DNA from: Candidatus Aerophobus profundus SCGC AAA252-L23
GTDB taxonomy: Bacteria; Aerophobota; Aerophobia; Aerophobales; Aerophobaceae
Direction: 5' to 3'
Assembly (NCBI GenBank): GCA_000402295.1
Contig: AQRW01000159.1
Coordinates: 1-27,022, forward strand
DNA length: 27,022 nt
A program made the translations under genes and the position numbers. Under the pieces are notes generated by a model, which had not been told where the DNA came from, did no database searches, and was given only the letters and a program-made list of their open reading frames with translations. Shown one piece after another: positions 8,548 to 15,854 of the stretch. Numbering within the stretch: the stretch's first letter is position 1; the number at the start of each line of letters is the position of its first letter.

Positions 8548-9869
8548 AAAGGACTACGTTTTATCTGGTGATCTGTTCCATTTTTCTTACTATTTTTGCT
8601 TCTGAGGGCTTATCTCAAGCACCACTCCTGAGAGAACAACTGGTCTATCGCTGGAATGCTTTCAACGGGAAAGGGTATGGTGGCGGCTTTCTTCCCCAGA
8701 GTGAGAATACTATTTACTTTATGGCTGACCATAGCAACGATATCTCAGCCCGAAAGACCCTAATTTATTTCTGGCCAATAACCGGTAAGTATATGGCCGG
8801 ATGGAAGACCATTAATGAAGAAATTGAAGGGACTCTGGAAATATTAAAAGGGGGTAAAATAATCAAGTCCCTTGAAAAAGAAGACAATGTAATTTCTTAT
8901 CCTGGGGGTTACTGGGGAGAAGAAGCTATATTTTACGAGGGTAAGGAAGCCTTAGCTGAACATCAAAAGTATAAAGATGCTCTGCAGGCTTACTATAATA
9001 CCCTCAAAGAGTTCTACGATGCCAAAACGCAATACAATAAGGATCTGGATGAGTTTTTTAAGGAAGTGAAAAAAAGAAGAGAGGCGGGCCAAGAAGGAGC
9101 CCTGGATATAGAAATCCCCAAGGAACCAAAGCCTCCCGAAGGAATTCAGTTTTATGTGACCGAACCAAAAAAAGATTACATTGTTAATCTGCCTCTGGGT
9201 CGGTATCAAATAAGACTAAGAGCCAAGGATAACACTATAGTGGAAGGAAGCGAGAAAAATATCGTCACTTTCACTTCTCGAAGGACAGGAGGTATTGGCT
9301 ACCAGATCGTTCCGGGAAATAAATGGACTAAACAAGAGCCTTGTAATGATCCGGCCAAGATAATTTACGGTGCGGGCAAAAACACCATTTATTTCCAACC
9401 CTTTATTCAAGATGAATACAATGAATTATTCTACAATAAACTGCAAGATCCTCAGAATTTCGCCAGAAAGGAAGCCTGGAGATGGGTTCACATAAAACCC
9501 ATTAAGGATGCTCTTCTTGTTTTCTTAAAAGGAAATAAGGTTCTGAGCCAAGTTCCCTACCTTCCTTATCTGGTAAAACAGATTCCTGGTCCCGAGCTGG
9601 GCTACGAAGTCACAGATTATGACGAAGAAGAGGCTCAAGGGAAAAACCCAACCTTTGAGGGTCATAAACTGGAACTTCTCCCCCAATTAGCCACGGCTGG
9701 ATATAAAGTCCAGCTTAGAGAGAAGGATAAAAATATTCCTATGTCGGCAAGTGAAAGAAAAATAAGGTTGGTTAGGAAAGGAAACTCCTGGTTATTGTAT
9801 CTTGTCTCAATTTTCCCCTTGATCATAGGGATAATCATTTTTATCCGGAGAAGAAAAAAGATTACTTAA
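8544..9869 (+). CDS. Secreted, C-terminally anchored protein with internally duplicated domain, unknown function
   Basis: Residues 1-25 form a signal peptide (hydrophobic core LVICSIFLTIFA, likely cut near GLSQA). Residues 417-434 are a membrane helix followed by RRRKK, so the body faces outward with a C-terminal anchor. Two related halves are visible. NTIYF (55-59), LEILKGGKII (98-107) and LPLGRYQIRLRAKDN (216-230) match NTIYF (280-284), LLVFLKGNKVL (324-334) and GYKVQLREKDKN (386-397). The first half carries an inserted charged, coiled-coil-like helix (about 133-182) and a proline-rich link (about 190-200). I recognise no family. It is the last gene of the ABC-2 operon (ATGA overlap with the permease), so it probably works with that transporter outside the membrane. 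Its stop overlaps the stop of convergent thiC. Confidence 0.75.
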   Translation: MKRTTFYLVICSIFLTIFASEGLSQAPLLREQLVYRWNAFNGKGYGGGFLPQSENTIYFMADHSNDISARKTLIYFWPITGKYMAGWKTINEEIEGTLEILKGGKIIKSLEKEDNVISYPGGYWGEEAIFYEGKEALAEHQKYKDALQAYYNTLKEFYDAKTQYNKDLDEFFKEVKKRREAGQEGALDIEIPKEPKPPEGIQFYVTEPKKDYIVNLPLGRYQIRLRAKDNTIVEGSEKNIVTFTSRRTGGIGYQIVPGNKWTKQEPCNDPAKIIYGAGKNTIYFQPFIQDEYNELFYNKLQDPQNFARKEAWRWVHIKPIKDALLVFLKGNKVLSQVPYLPYLVKQIPGPELGYEVTDYDEEEAQGKNPTFEGHKLELLPQLATAGYKVQLREKDKNIPMSASERKIRLVRKGNSWLLYLVSIFPLIIGIIIFIRRRKKIT

Positions 9870-11164
9870 CTCTTATGGCTCTGGCCCCGCAAAGCACTTT
9901 CTACTAGTTTGAGAGCACAGTACTCACCACACATAGTACAGACATCAGAAAGATGGGGCTGGCTTTCCTCACGCATCCGTTGAGCTAATTCCGGATTCAT
10001 AGATAATTTTATTTGTTCCTTCCAGTCTCGCTTCTTTCGTGCCTGAGCCATTCTTAGATCCCAATTTGCTGCACCTTTAACTCCTTTGGCTATATCCCCA
10101 GCGTGGGCGGCAATTCGGGTAGCTATTACACCCTGTTTTACGTCCTCCAGGGTAGGCAAACGCAAATGTTCTCCCGGAGTAACATAACAAAGGAAATCCG
10201 CTCCACTGGCAGCCGCGTAAGCTCCCCCAATAGCTGAAGTAATGTGATCATACCCGGGGGCAACATCGGTAACTACCGGACCCAATACATAGAAGGGAGC
10301 ATTATTACAGAGTTTTTTTTCCAGAAGAACGTTGGCTTCTATCTCATGGAAAGGAATGTGACCCGGACCTTCAATCATTACTTGAACATCGGCTTCAAAA
10401 GCTTTTTGGGCTAATTCCCCCAAAAGAATTAGCTCCTGAACTTGAGGTCTATCGGTAGAGTCAGCAATACACCCTGGACGTAACCCGTCACCCAAACTCA
10501 GGGTAAGATCATATTTTCTGGCTATTTCCAGTAGACGGTCGAATTCCTCATAAAGCGGGTTCTCTCTTTGGTTAGCTATCATCCAGGTAGTCAAGAAAGC
10601 CCCTCCCCGACTGACAATATCTTCCACTCTTCCTTGCTTTATAAGACGCTCAAGACTGGCCTGAGTCAGTCCGCAATGAACCGTGACAAAATCCACCCCA
10701 TCCTCAGCTTGTTTTTCAATTACCTCAAAAATTTTATCCCTGGCCATATTTACCAAAGCTTTTCTTTCCGTCACTGTCTCTACGACTGCCTGATACACCG
10801 GCACAGTCCCCACCGGTAGCGAACTGGCCTTAATAATACTTTGACGAATACTATCTAAGTTCCCGCCAGTACTCAAATCCATTATTGTATCTGTTCCAGC
10901 TTCCTCGGCGACCCGCAATTTACTAAGCTCAAGGTTGATATCCACGCAGTCAGTAGAGGTTCCAATATTGGTATTAACTTTGGTTTTGGTACCTCGACCA
11001 ATTGCCCGAAGATGAGCAAATTGGTGTTTCTTATTCTTGGGGATGATAATCTCACCCCGAGCAATTCTCTCTCTAATCAACTCGGGTGGTAATCCCTCTT
11101 GGGAGGCCACCTCGATCATCTCGGAGGTAGTTATTCCTTTTTTAGCTTGACTTAACTGGGTCAT
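9866..11164 (-). CDS. thiC: Phosphomethylpyrimidine synthase ThiC
   Basis: ThiC is a radical-SAM enzyme that rearranges aminoimidazole ribotide into the hydroxymethylpyrimidine phosphate of thiamine. Recognisable stretches are DLSTGG (96-101), VPVYQAVV, DGLRPGCIADSTD, MIEGPGHIPFHE and LGPVVTDVAPGYDHITSAIG. The iron-sulfur ligands are C409, C412 and C416 in CTMCGEYC, near the C-terminus. The length (432) fits the short bacterial/archaeal form that lacks the N-terminal extension. ATG 11164 has AAGGAG upstream. No other thiamine gene is in the window. The 113-bp leader shows none of the conserved TPP-riboswitch core (CTGAGA, ACCTGATC). The stop codon overlaps that of the convergent plus-strand gene by 4 bp, leaving no room for a terminator. 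Confidence 0.95.
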   Translation of the reverse strand: MTQLSQAKKGITTSEMIEVASQEGLPPELIRERIARGEIIIPKNKKHQFAHLRAIGRGTKTKVNTNIGTSTDCVDINLELSKLRVAEEAGTDTIMDLSTGGNLDSIRQSIIKASSLPVGTVPVYQAVVETVTERKALVNMARDKIFEVIEKQAEDGVDFVTVHCGLTQASLERLIKQGRVEDIVSRGGAFLTTWMIANQRENPLYEEFDRLLEIARKYDLTLSLGDGLRPGCIADSTDRPQVQELILLGELAQKAFEADVQVMIEGPGHIPFHEIEANVLLEKKLCNNAPFYVLGPVVTDVAPGYDHITSAIGGAYAAASGADFLCYVTPGEHLRLPTLEDVKQGVIATRIAAHAGDIAKGVKGAANWDLRMAQARKKRDWKEQIKLSMNPELAQRMREESQPHLSDVCTMCGEYCALKLVESALRGQSHKS

Positions 11165-11277
11165 TTATGTAAACTCCTTCATTTCATACTTTATTAATTG
11201 TTTTACTTTGTCGGCTTATATTGAGCAGTAGGAAAAGGGAGGAAAAGGGGACGGTTCTCTTTTTTTTCGGCGAAACA
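11165..11277 (-). other. thiC leader with possible REP-like relic
   Basis: This gap between the dehydrogenase stop and thiC holds the thiC ribosome site. On the plus strand it also has GGAAAAGGG in tandem (11231-11250) running into GGGGACGGTTCTC and an eight-T tract (about 11247-11268). GGGGACGG/GGGGACAG strings of this kind resemble short repeats scattered in many candidate-phylum and clostridial genomes. I found no clear hairpin and no riboswitch core. No convincing promoter is visible, so thiC may also be read from the upstream operon. Confidence 0.3.
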
Positions 11278-12303
11278 CTAATCAAAAATAACTACTACTT
11301 TAATACTGGAGTCTTTGTTGTCCCGAGCGAATTTTAACGCCTCTTCTGTCCTGGAAAAAGGGAATTTCTGGGAGATAAAACTCTTTAAGTTTACTTTGTT
11401 ATCTTCGGCCAGTCGGATAATCTTAGGATAGGTGTTGACATAACGAAAAATGCCCCGTACATCCAGTTCTTTAGCTATGATTTGATTAGTGTTAAACTCT
11501 ATCTCCTCCTCGGCTGGAAGACCAATTAGGATGACAGTCCCCCCTCTCACTGCAAGTTTGACAGTTTGCTGGGTAGTGATTACACTTCCCGCTGTCTCAA
11601 AAACATAATCAAAGGCTGAAGAGAACTCCGCCAGTTTTTTGTTTTTTGCCGGATTGATTACCTCATTTGCTCCCAGTTCTTTGGCTTTCTCCAGGCGAAA
11701 ATCATAAAGATCCACCACGGCTATCTGGGTTCCTCCTAAGTTAAGTGCCGCTTGCAAAGTGGCCAGACCAATAGCTCCTGCACCAAGGATCAGTACTTTG
11801 CTCCCAAACATTACTCCGGCTCTCTCCACAGCGTATAAACCCACAGATAAAGGCTCAAATAAGGTAGCCTCCTCGTAACTTACTTTTTCTGGTAGCTTAA
11901 AGGTAAAATCGGCCGGATGAGCCAGATATTCCACAAAGGCCCCGTCAACCGGCGGAGTAGCCATAAATGCCATCTTAGAACAAAGATTATATCGACCTTT
12001 CTTGCAATACCAACATTTACGGCAGGGCACGCCCGGCTCCAGAGCTACCCGGTCCCCCACCTGGAAACCCTTTACCTCTCTTCCCAACTCTACTATTTCT
12101 CCCGAGCACTCATGTCCCAGAATAAGTGGCTTTCTTACCACAAAATCACCTATTCTACCAACGTCATAATAATGGACATCCGACCCACAAACTCCCACTG
12201 CCTTAATTTTCACCAGGACTTCATCCGGGTGGATTTTAGGCATATCTATCTGCTTTGCTACTACCCTTCTTGGTTCCTCTAAATACATAGCCGTAATTTT
12301 CAT
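11278..12303 (-). CDS. Zinc-dependent medium-chain dehydrogenase, sorbitol/polyol dehydrogenase-like
   Basis: It should oxidise a polyol or sugar alcohol to a ketose with NAD+, in the cytosol. Catalytic zinc ligands are C39 (GVCGSD), H64 and E65 (GHECSGE) and E150 (LFEPLSV). The structural zinc has all four cysteines (C94, C97, C100, C108). The Rossmann loop is GAGAIG (174-179), and an aspartate at the end of the next strand (AVVDLYD) favours NAD over NADP. The length (341) is normal for sorbitol/xylitol/threonine-type dehydrogenases, and the HYYDVGRIGDFVV stretch favours sorbitol dehydrogenase. It is the last gene of the sugar ABC operon (44 bp after the small membrane protein), so its substrate is probably the imported compound or its derivative. 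Confidence 0.9.
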   Translation of the reverse strand: MKITAMYLEEPRRVVAKQIDMPKIHPDEVLVKIKAVGVCGSDVHYYDVGRIGDFVVRKPLILGHECSGEIVELGREVKGFQVGDRVALEPGVPCRKCWYCKKGRYNLCSKMAFMATPPVDGAFVEYLAHPADFTFKLPEKVSYEEATLFEPLSVGLYAVERAGVMFGSKVLILGAGAIGLATLQAALNLGGTQIAVVDLYDFRLEKAKELGANEVINPAKNKKLAEFSSAFDYVFETAGSVITTQQTVKLAVRGGTVILIGLPAEEEIEFNTNQIIAKELDVRGIFRYVNTYPKIIRLAEDNKVNLKSFISQKFPFSRTEEALKFARDNKDSSIKVVVIFD

Positions 12304-12347
12304 TTATCAACTCCCAAAACCAATTAAAGGTGTCGCTTAGAAGATTC

Positions 12348-12518
12348 TCAACCCCACTTTACTATCACAAAAGCTAACACTATTCCAATAGCTGTGCCTA
12401 CTAAAAGATTGAGATATTGTTCCAAAAACCGCATCCACAAAAGGTGAATGGCGATAAATGACACTGCCGAAATAAAAATACGGTCTCCGCTAGTACTGGA
12501 CATAGGAAGAAAACTCAT
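12348..12518 (-). CDS. Small membrane protein (56 aa) in the sugar ABC operon
   Basis: This short ORF starts at ATG 12518 with a strong ribosome site (GAGGAGG) 7 bp upstream and ends in TGA at 12348-12350. The protein begins MSFLPMSSTSGDR and then has two hydrophobic stretches (about residues 14-29 and 36-54) separated by RFLEQYLN, so it should be a small two-helix inner-membrane protein. It lies 13 bp after the MalG-like permease stop and 44 bp before the dehydrogenase start, all on one strand, which fills an otherwise empty gap. I recognise no family. A role as accessory subunit of the importer is inference from position and topology. Confidence 0.6.
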   Translation of the reverse strand: MSFLPMSSTSGDRIFISAVSFIAIHLLWMRFLEQYLNLLVGTAIGIVLAFVIVKWG

Positions 12519-12531
12519 AAATTTGCCTCCT

Positions 12532-13359
12532 CTACTCCTTCACGGCACCAAAAGTTAGCCCAGTTATAATATATCTCTGGATATAGCCCAAAAATATTAT
12601 GGCCGGAAGTAAACAAATGACTGACACCGCAGCCATCTCTCCCCAGTTGACACCAATGACAGTGACAAACTCCGCCAGACCTGTGGTTATAGTTCTTGCG
12701 TTCATGCTGGTCATGATGGAGGCAAAAAGATATTCGTTCCAGGCAAAAATCCACACCATCATAGCTGTTACCGCCAGTCCCGGTTTAGCTACCGGCAGGA
12801 TGATATACCAAAGAGTACCCATCATAGAACAACCATCTATAGAAGCGACCTCATCCAGTTCCCTGGGTATAACATCAATCATTCCTTTTAATAACCAAAT
12901 AGCAAAAGGAAGATTAAATACGCAGTAGATAAGAATCAGTCCTATATGCGTGTCTATCAACTTAATCTTAGCGAATATTAAAAAGAAAGGCAGAATGAAA
13001 GCAGCCGGCGGGGCCATGCGATTGGTGATAGTCCAGAAGAACAGTGTTCCCGCCCCCGCAATCTTAAATCGCGAGAAGGCATAAGTGGCAAATATGGCTA
13101 ACAGCAAGACCAATCCGGTATTACCAGTAGCTATAATTAGAGAGTTAAGCAGAAATTTTCCGTAAATATCTCTGAAAAACGGACGGTAGTAGTTGTCCAC
13201 AAAGATACTGGTCTGATGCAGTTTCAGCCCGGTGAAGACTTCCAATTTAGTTCTCATAGAAACAATTACCATCCAGTAAACGGGAAAGAGAGTTACTACA
13301 GCCAGTAAAATGCAGATCAGATAGATAAGAGTTAACTTAGATCGCTTTCTATCTCTCAC
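12532..13359 (-). CDS. Carbohydrate ABC transporter permease, MalG/UgpE-like
   Basis: This is one of the two membrane subunits of a CUT1-type sugar importer. A hydrophobic helix at residues 9-34 leads into LFPVYWMVIVSM, the usual N-terminus of the MalG branch. About six membrane segments are visible, with the EAA coupling loop at about 170-195 (DEVASIDGCSMMGTLWYI then LPVAKPGL), which contacts the ATPase. No ATPase gene lies in the operon. The start ATG at 13359 overlaps the end of the other permease gene by 11 bp, so translation is probably coupled. The family call is firm; the sugar is not known. Confidence 0.93.
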   Translation of the reverse strand: MRDRKRSKLTLIYLICILLAVVTLFPVYWMVIVSMRTKLEVFTGLKLHQTSIFVDNYYRPFFRDIYGKFLLNSLIIATGNTGLVLLLAIFATYAFSRFKIAGAGTLFFWTITNRMAPPAAFILPFFLIFAKIKLIDTHIGLILIYCVFNLPFAIWLLKGMIDVIPRELDEVASIDGCSMMGTLWYIILPVAKPGLAVTAMMVWIFAWNEYLFASIMTSMNARTITTGLAEFVTVIGVNWGEMAAVSVICLLPAIIFLGYIQRYIITGLTFGAVKE

Positions 13360-14227
13360 CGGTCTCCCTCCTAACCACTGAGATAATGTTAAGCAGCAGC
13401 CAGCACATTACGATAGTTAAATAAAGGAGAAAAACGGACATAGCCGATCCATATCCGTAATCTGTGGAGGATAGAACGAGTCGAACCACATGGATACTTA
13501 CGTACCGCGTGGCTGTACCAGGGCCTCCGCTAGTGAGCATCCAGATTTCATCAAAGATTCTAAAAGAATCCATAATCCTGATGAAGAGCATAGTAAGTAT
13601 AACCGGCGTCAACAGAGGTAAAGTAAGGTATCTCAAAATCTGCCATTTATTTGCTCCGTCTACCTTAGCCGCTTCAAATGGATCTTTGGGGAAACTGGTA
13701 AGACCAGCCAAGAGCGTCAGGGTTACAAACGGAGTCCAGTGCCATATATCCATCCCGATGGTAGTAAGAAACGCTTGCCTAGCGCTATTACCAATATTGT
13801 AGTCAACCCCAATTGTGCGTAAGAAATAGGTGAGAGGCCCCATATCGGGATTGGTCATCAAAACCCAAATGCTTCCTATAGTAATAGGAGCAACAGCTAA
13901 AGGTAGGGCCAAAATCGTTCTAAACACACCCTTCCCCACAAACTCATTGGTTAAAAACAAGGCAATAGCCAACCCCAAAAACATCTCTACAACACAAGTA
14001 ATGGCTACAAAGATAAGTCCAATTCTTAATGAGTGCATGAAATCAGGATCGAACATTAACTTCCTGAAGTTATCTATTCCAGCAAACACCATCCCCTTTA
14101 AAGAGAATATATTGTATCGAAAAAGGCTAAGATAAATAACATAAAAAAAAGGTATTAAACCGATAAAGAAAAGAATGGCAAGCGTGGGAGTGAGTAACCC
14201 CCACGCTTTGTATTGCGAACCCCTCAC
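13349..14227 (-). CDS. Carbohydrate ABC transporter permease, MalF/UgpA-like
   Basis: This is the partner membrane subunit of the importer. The protein opens with a hydrophobic helix (about 10-35, TPTLAILFFIGLIPFFYVIY) as in the UgpA/short MalF branch. The EAA loop is at about 184-208 (FEAAKVDGANKWQILRY then LPLLTPVI). The length (292) fits sugar permeases without the MalF periplasmic insertion. It lies 14 bp after the solute-binding-protein gene and overlaps the second permease gene by 11 bp. Together these encode a complete membrane core with no ATP-binding subunit in the window; a shared ATPase of MsmX type is the likely partner. Confidence 0.93.
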   Translation of the reverse strand: MRGSQYKAWGLLTPTLAILFFIGLIPFFYVIYLSLFRYNIFSLKGMVFAGIDNFRKLMFDPDFMHSLRIGLIFVAITCVVEMFLGLAIALFLTNEFVGKGVFRTILALPLAVAPITIGSIWVLMTNPDMGPLTYFLRTIGVDYNIGNSARQAFLTTIGMDIWHWTPFVTLTLLAGLTSFPKDPFEAAKVDGANKWQILRYLTLPLLTPVILTMLFIRIMDSFRIFDEIWMLTSGGPGTATRYVSIHVVRLVLSSTDYGYGSAMSVFLLYLTIVMCWLLLNIISVVRRETGER

Positions 14228-14241
14228 TATTTACCTCACCA

Positions 14242-15669
14242 TTAGTAGCCTAACTCTATGAGTAGCTTATCAACTGCCTTGGCCAGAGAATCCAAAGCTG
14301 CATCAGATTCCACTTCTCCAGCCACCGCTTTAGATATCCACCTAAGATAAAGCTCATTCAGCGGTCTGTGCATAGGAAGGGGAGGAGCACCAGCAAAGAG
14401 AAATTCCTTTTCTCTGAGCATATCAAAGTATTGTTTTACTTTGGGATCAAGAGATTTGATCTCAGGAGAGTCAAAAGTAGATTTCCTACAAACCCGGCCA
14501 CCCCGCAGTGCAAACTCTGGCGCCCATTCCTTTCTTCCTACCCACTGAATGAATAGCCAGGCTGCCTGTTTTTTCTTGGAGGATACGGGGATACTAAAGG
14601 CACCTCCGTCATAGTAGCCAATATAACCCAATCCTCTCGCTGCCTCGGACATTATTCCAGGATAAGTGGGGGGAAGAGCTACTCCAAGTTTCCCAGTTAC
14701 GGCAGATCTTTCGGTATCCAGTTGGAGCCTACCCCAGCCTTCCAGATAAATAAGTCCCTGAACAACTTTGCCAGCACCCATAACGGCAGTGGTTTCATCC
14801 CAGGTGTAAGTTTTCACTCCCGGAGGGGCATATTGCAGCATATCTATGTACCACCTGAAGGCTTCCTTAGCTCTTGCACTATTTAGGGTTCCTCCATTAT
14901 CGACAGTTGCTCTCCACTTCTCCAAATTTATGCCCCAATTGTAGACGCCCCAGGCTGGCCAGATACTTTCACACATCTCGTAAGCCAAACAGGGATGGGT
15001 CTTGGCTTGGGCAAGATGTCCATAAAAGTCCAGGCCTTTTTTCTTTCCCCAGGCAGTAAAAAACTTAGCTATCTGAGCATATTCGTCAAAGTCTTTGGGA
15101 GGTCTCAAATCCCAACCGTATTCCGCCTTAAAAGCAGCCCTTATCTCAGGATCATCGAACAGGTCTTTCCGGTACGTATACGATTTCAGAAAGGCTTCGA
15201 AAGGAATACCAAAAACATGTCCCTTGGCGTTTTTGAAGTAGTTAATGAAAGTAGTAAAGTCTTCTATGTCCAGGTCAGGATCAGTCAATTGAGGATATTT
15301 TTCTGCAAGTTCGGTCATATCTGTTAGCCAATTTTTAATCAGATAGGCGTAAATAATATCTTGCTCAACATAAATGAAATCGTAGATACCAGTTCCCCTG
15401 GAGACATCATTTATAGATTTTGTGTACATCTCGTCCCAGGAAGTCAGTTCAAATTCAACTTTTATTCCCGTCAGCTTCTCAAAGGCGGCCTTCGTATAGT
15501 CCCGAACAGCCATTGATGGTGCAGTACTTTCCGACACACCCCTGATAGTAATACCTTTATACAAACCCGCGGCTTGTTTCCACCATTCGGGAGTAGCCGC
15601 TTGTACAAAACCAGCGCTGATAACTACACAGAAAACTCCTACCAACAAATATATCGCTACCTTTCTCAT
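14242..15669 (-). CDS. ABC transporter extracellular solute-binding protein, family 1
   Basis: This is the periplasmic receptor that delivers sugar to the permeases encoded just downstream. Residues 1-24 are a signal peptide (MRKVAIYLLVGVFCVVISAG) with an A-x-A-like cut site at VQA/A and no lipobox cysteine. This implies a soluble periplasmic protein, and so a diderm cell. The mature part shows typical family-1 features: AAFEKLTGIKVEFELTSWDEMYTK near the start, FGIPFEAFLKSYTYRKDLF, and a C-terminal GGAFSIPVSSKKKQAAWLFIQWV. The length (475) is on the long side. A good ribosome site (AAGGAGAT) precedes ATG 15669, and two promoter candidates lie about 100-135 bp upstream. The sugar cannot be named; the neighbouring polyol dehydrogenase hints at a polyol or modified sugar. 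Confidence 0.92.
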   Translation of the reverse strand: MRKVAIYLLVGVFCVVISAGFVQAATPEWWKQAAGLYKGITIRGVSESTAPSMAVRDYTKAAFEKLTGIKVEFELTSWDEMYTKSINDVSRGTGIYDFIYVEQDIIYAYLIKNWLTDMTELAEKYPQLTDPDLDIEDFTTFINYFKNAKGHVFGIPFEAFLKSYTYRKDLFDDPEIRAAFKAEYGWDLRPPKDFDEYAQIAKFFTAWGKKKGLDFYGHLAQAKTHPCLAYEMCESIWPAWGVYNWGINLEKWRATVDNGGTLNSARAKEAFRWYIDMLQYAPPGVKTYTWDETTAVMGAGKVVQGLIYLEGWGRLQLDTERSAVTGKLGVALPPTYPGIMSEAARGLGYIGYYDGGAFSIPVSSKKKQAAWLFIQWVGRKEWAPEFALRGGRVCRKSTFDSPEIKSLDPKVKQYFDMLREKEFLFAGAPPLPMHRPLNELYLRWISKAVAGEVESDAALDSLAKAVDKLLIELGY

Positions 15670-15767
15670 TTTGCATCTCCTTATTCAGTGCAAAATATAT
15701 TCGGAGGCTCATTCTACTCAAACTTTGATGGATTCACCACCTCCCTCTTTTGCGATTTGCCTCCCTA

Positions 15768-15806
15768 ATTATATTTAATTATGTATCTTTCGTCAAAAAT
15801 TGTCAA
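15768..15806 (-). promoter_or_regulatory. Two overlapping promoter candidates for the sugar ABC operon
   Basis: On the minus strand TTGACG (15791-15796) and TATAAT (15768-15773) are 17 bp apart. TTGACA (15801-15806) and CATAAT (15778-15783) are also 17 bp apart. They overlap with a 10-bp offset and would give an untranslated leader of about 90-100 bases before the solute-binding-protein gene. Confidence 0.55.
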
Positions 15807-15854
15807 GGATTCCAAAGAGCAGAAATATCTACACAATATTAACTTCATCTATTA

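Noticed and set aside
11165..11277. TPP riboswitch before thiC
   Set aside because: Searched by eye on the minus strand; none of the conserved core strings is present.
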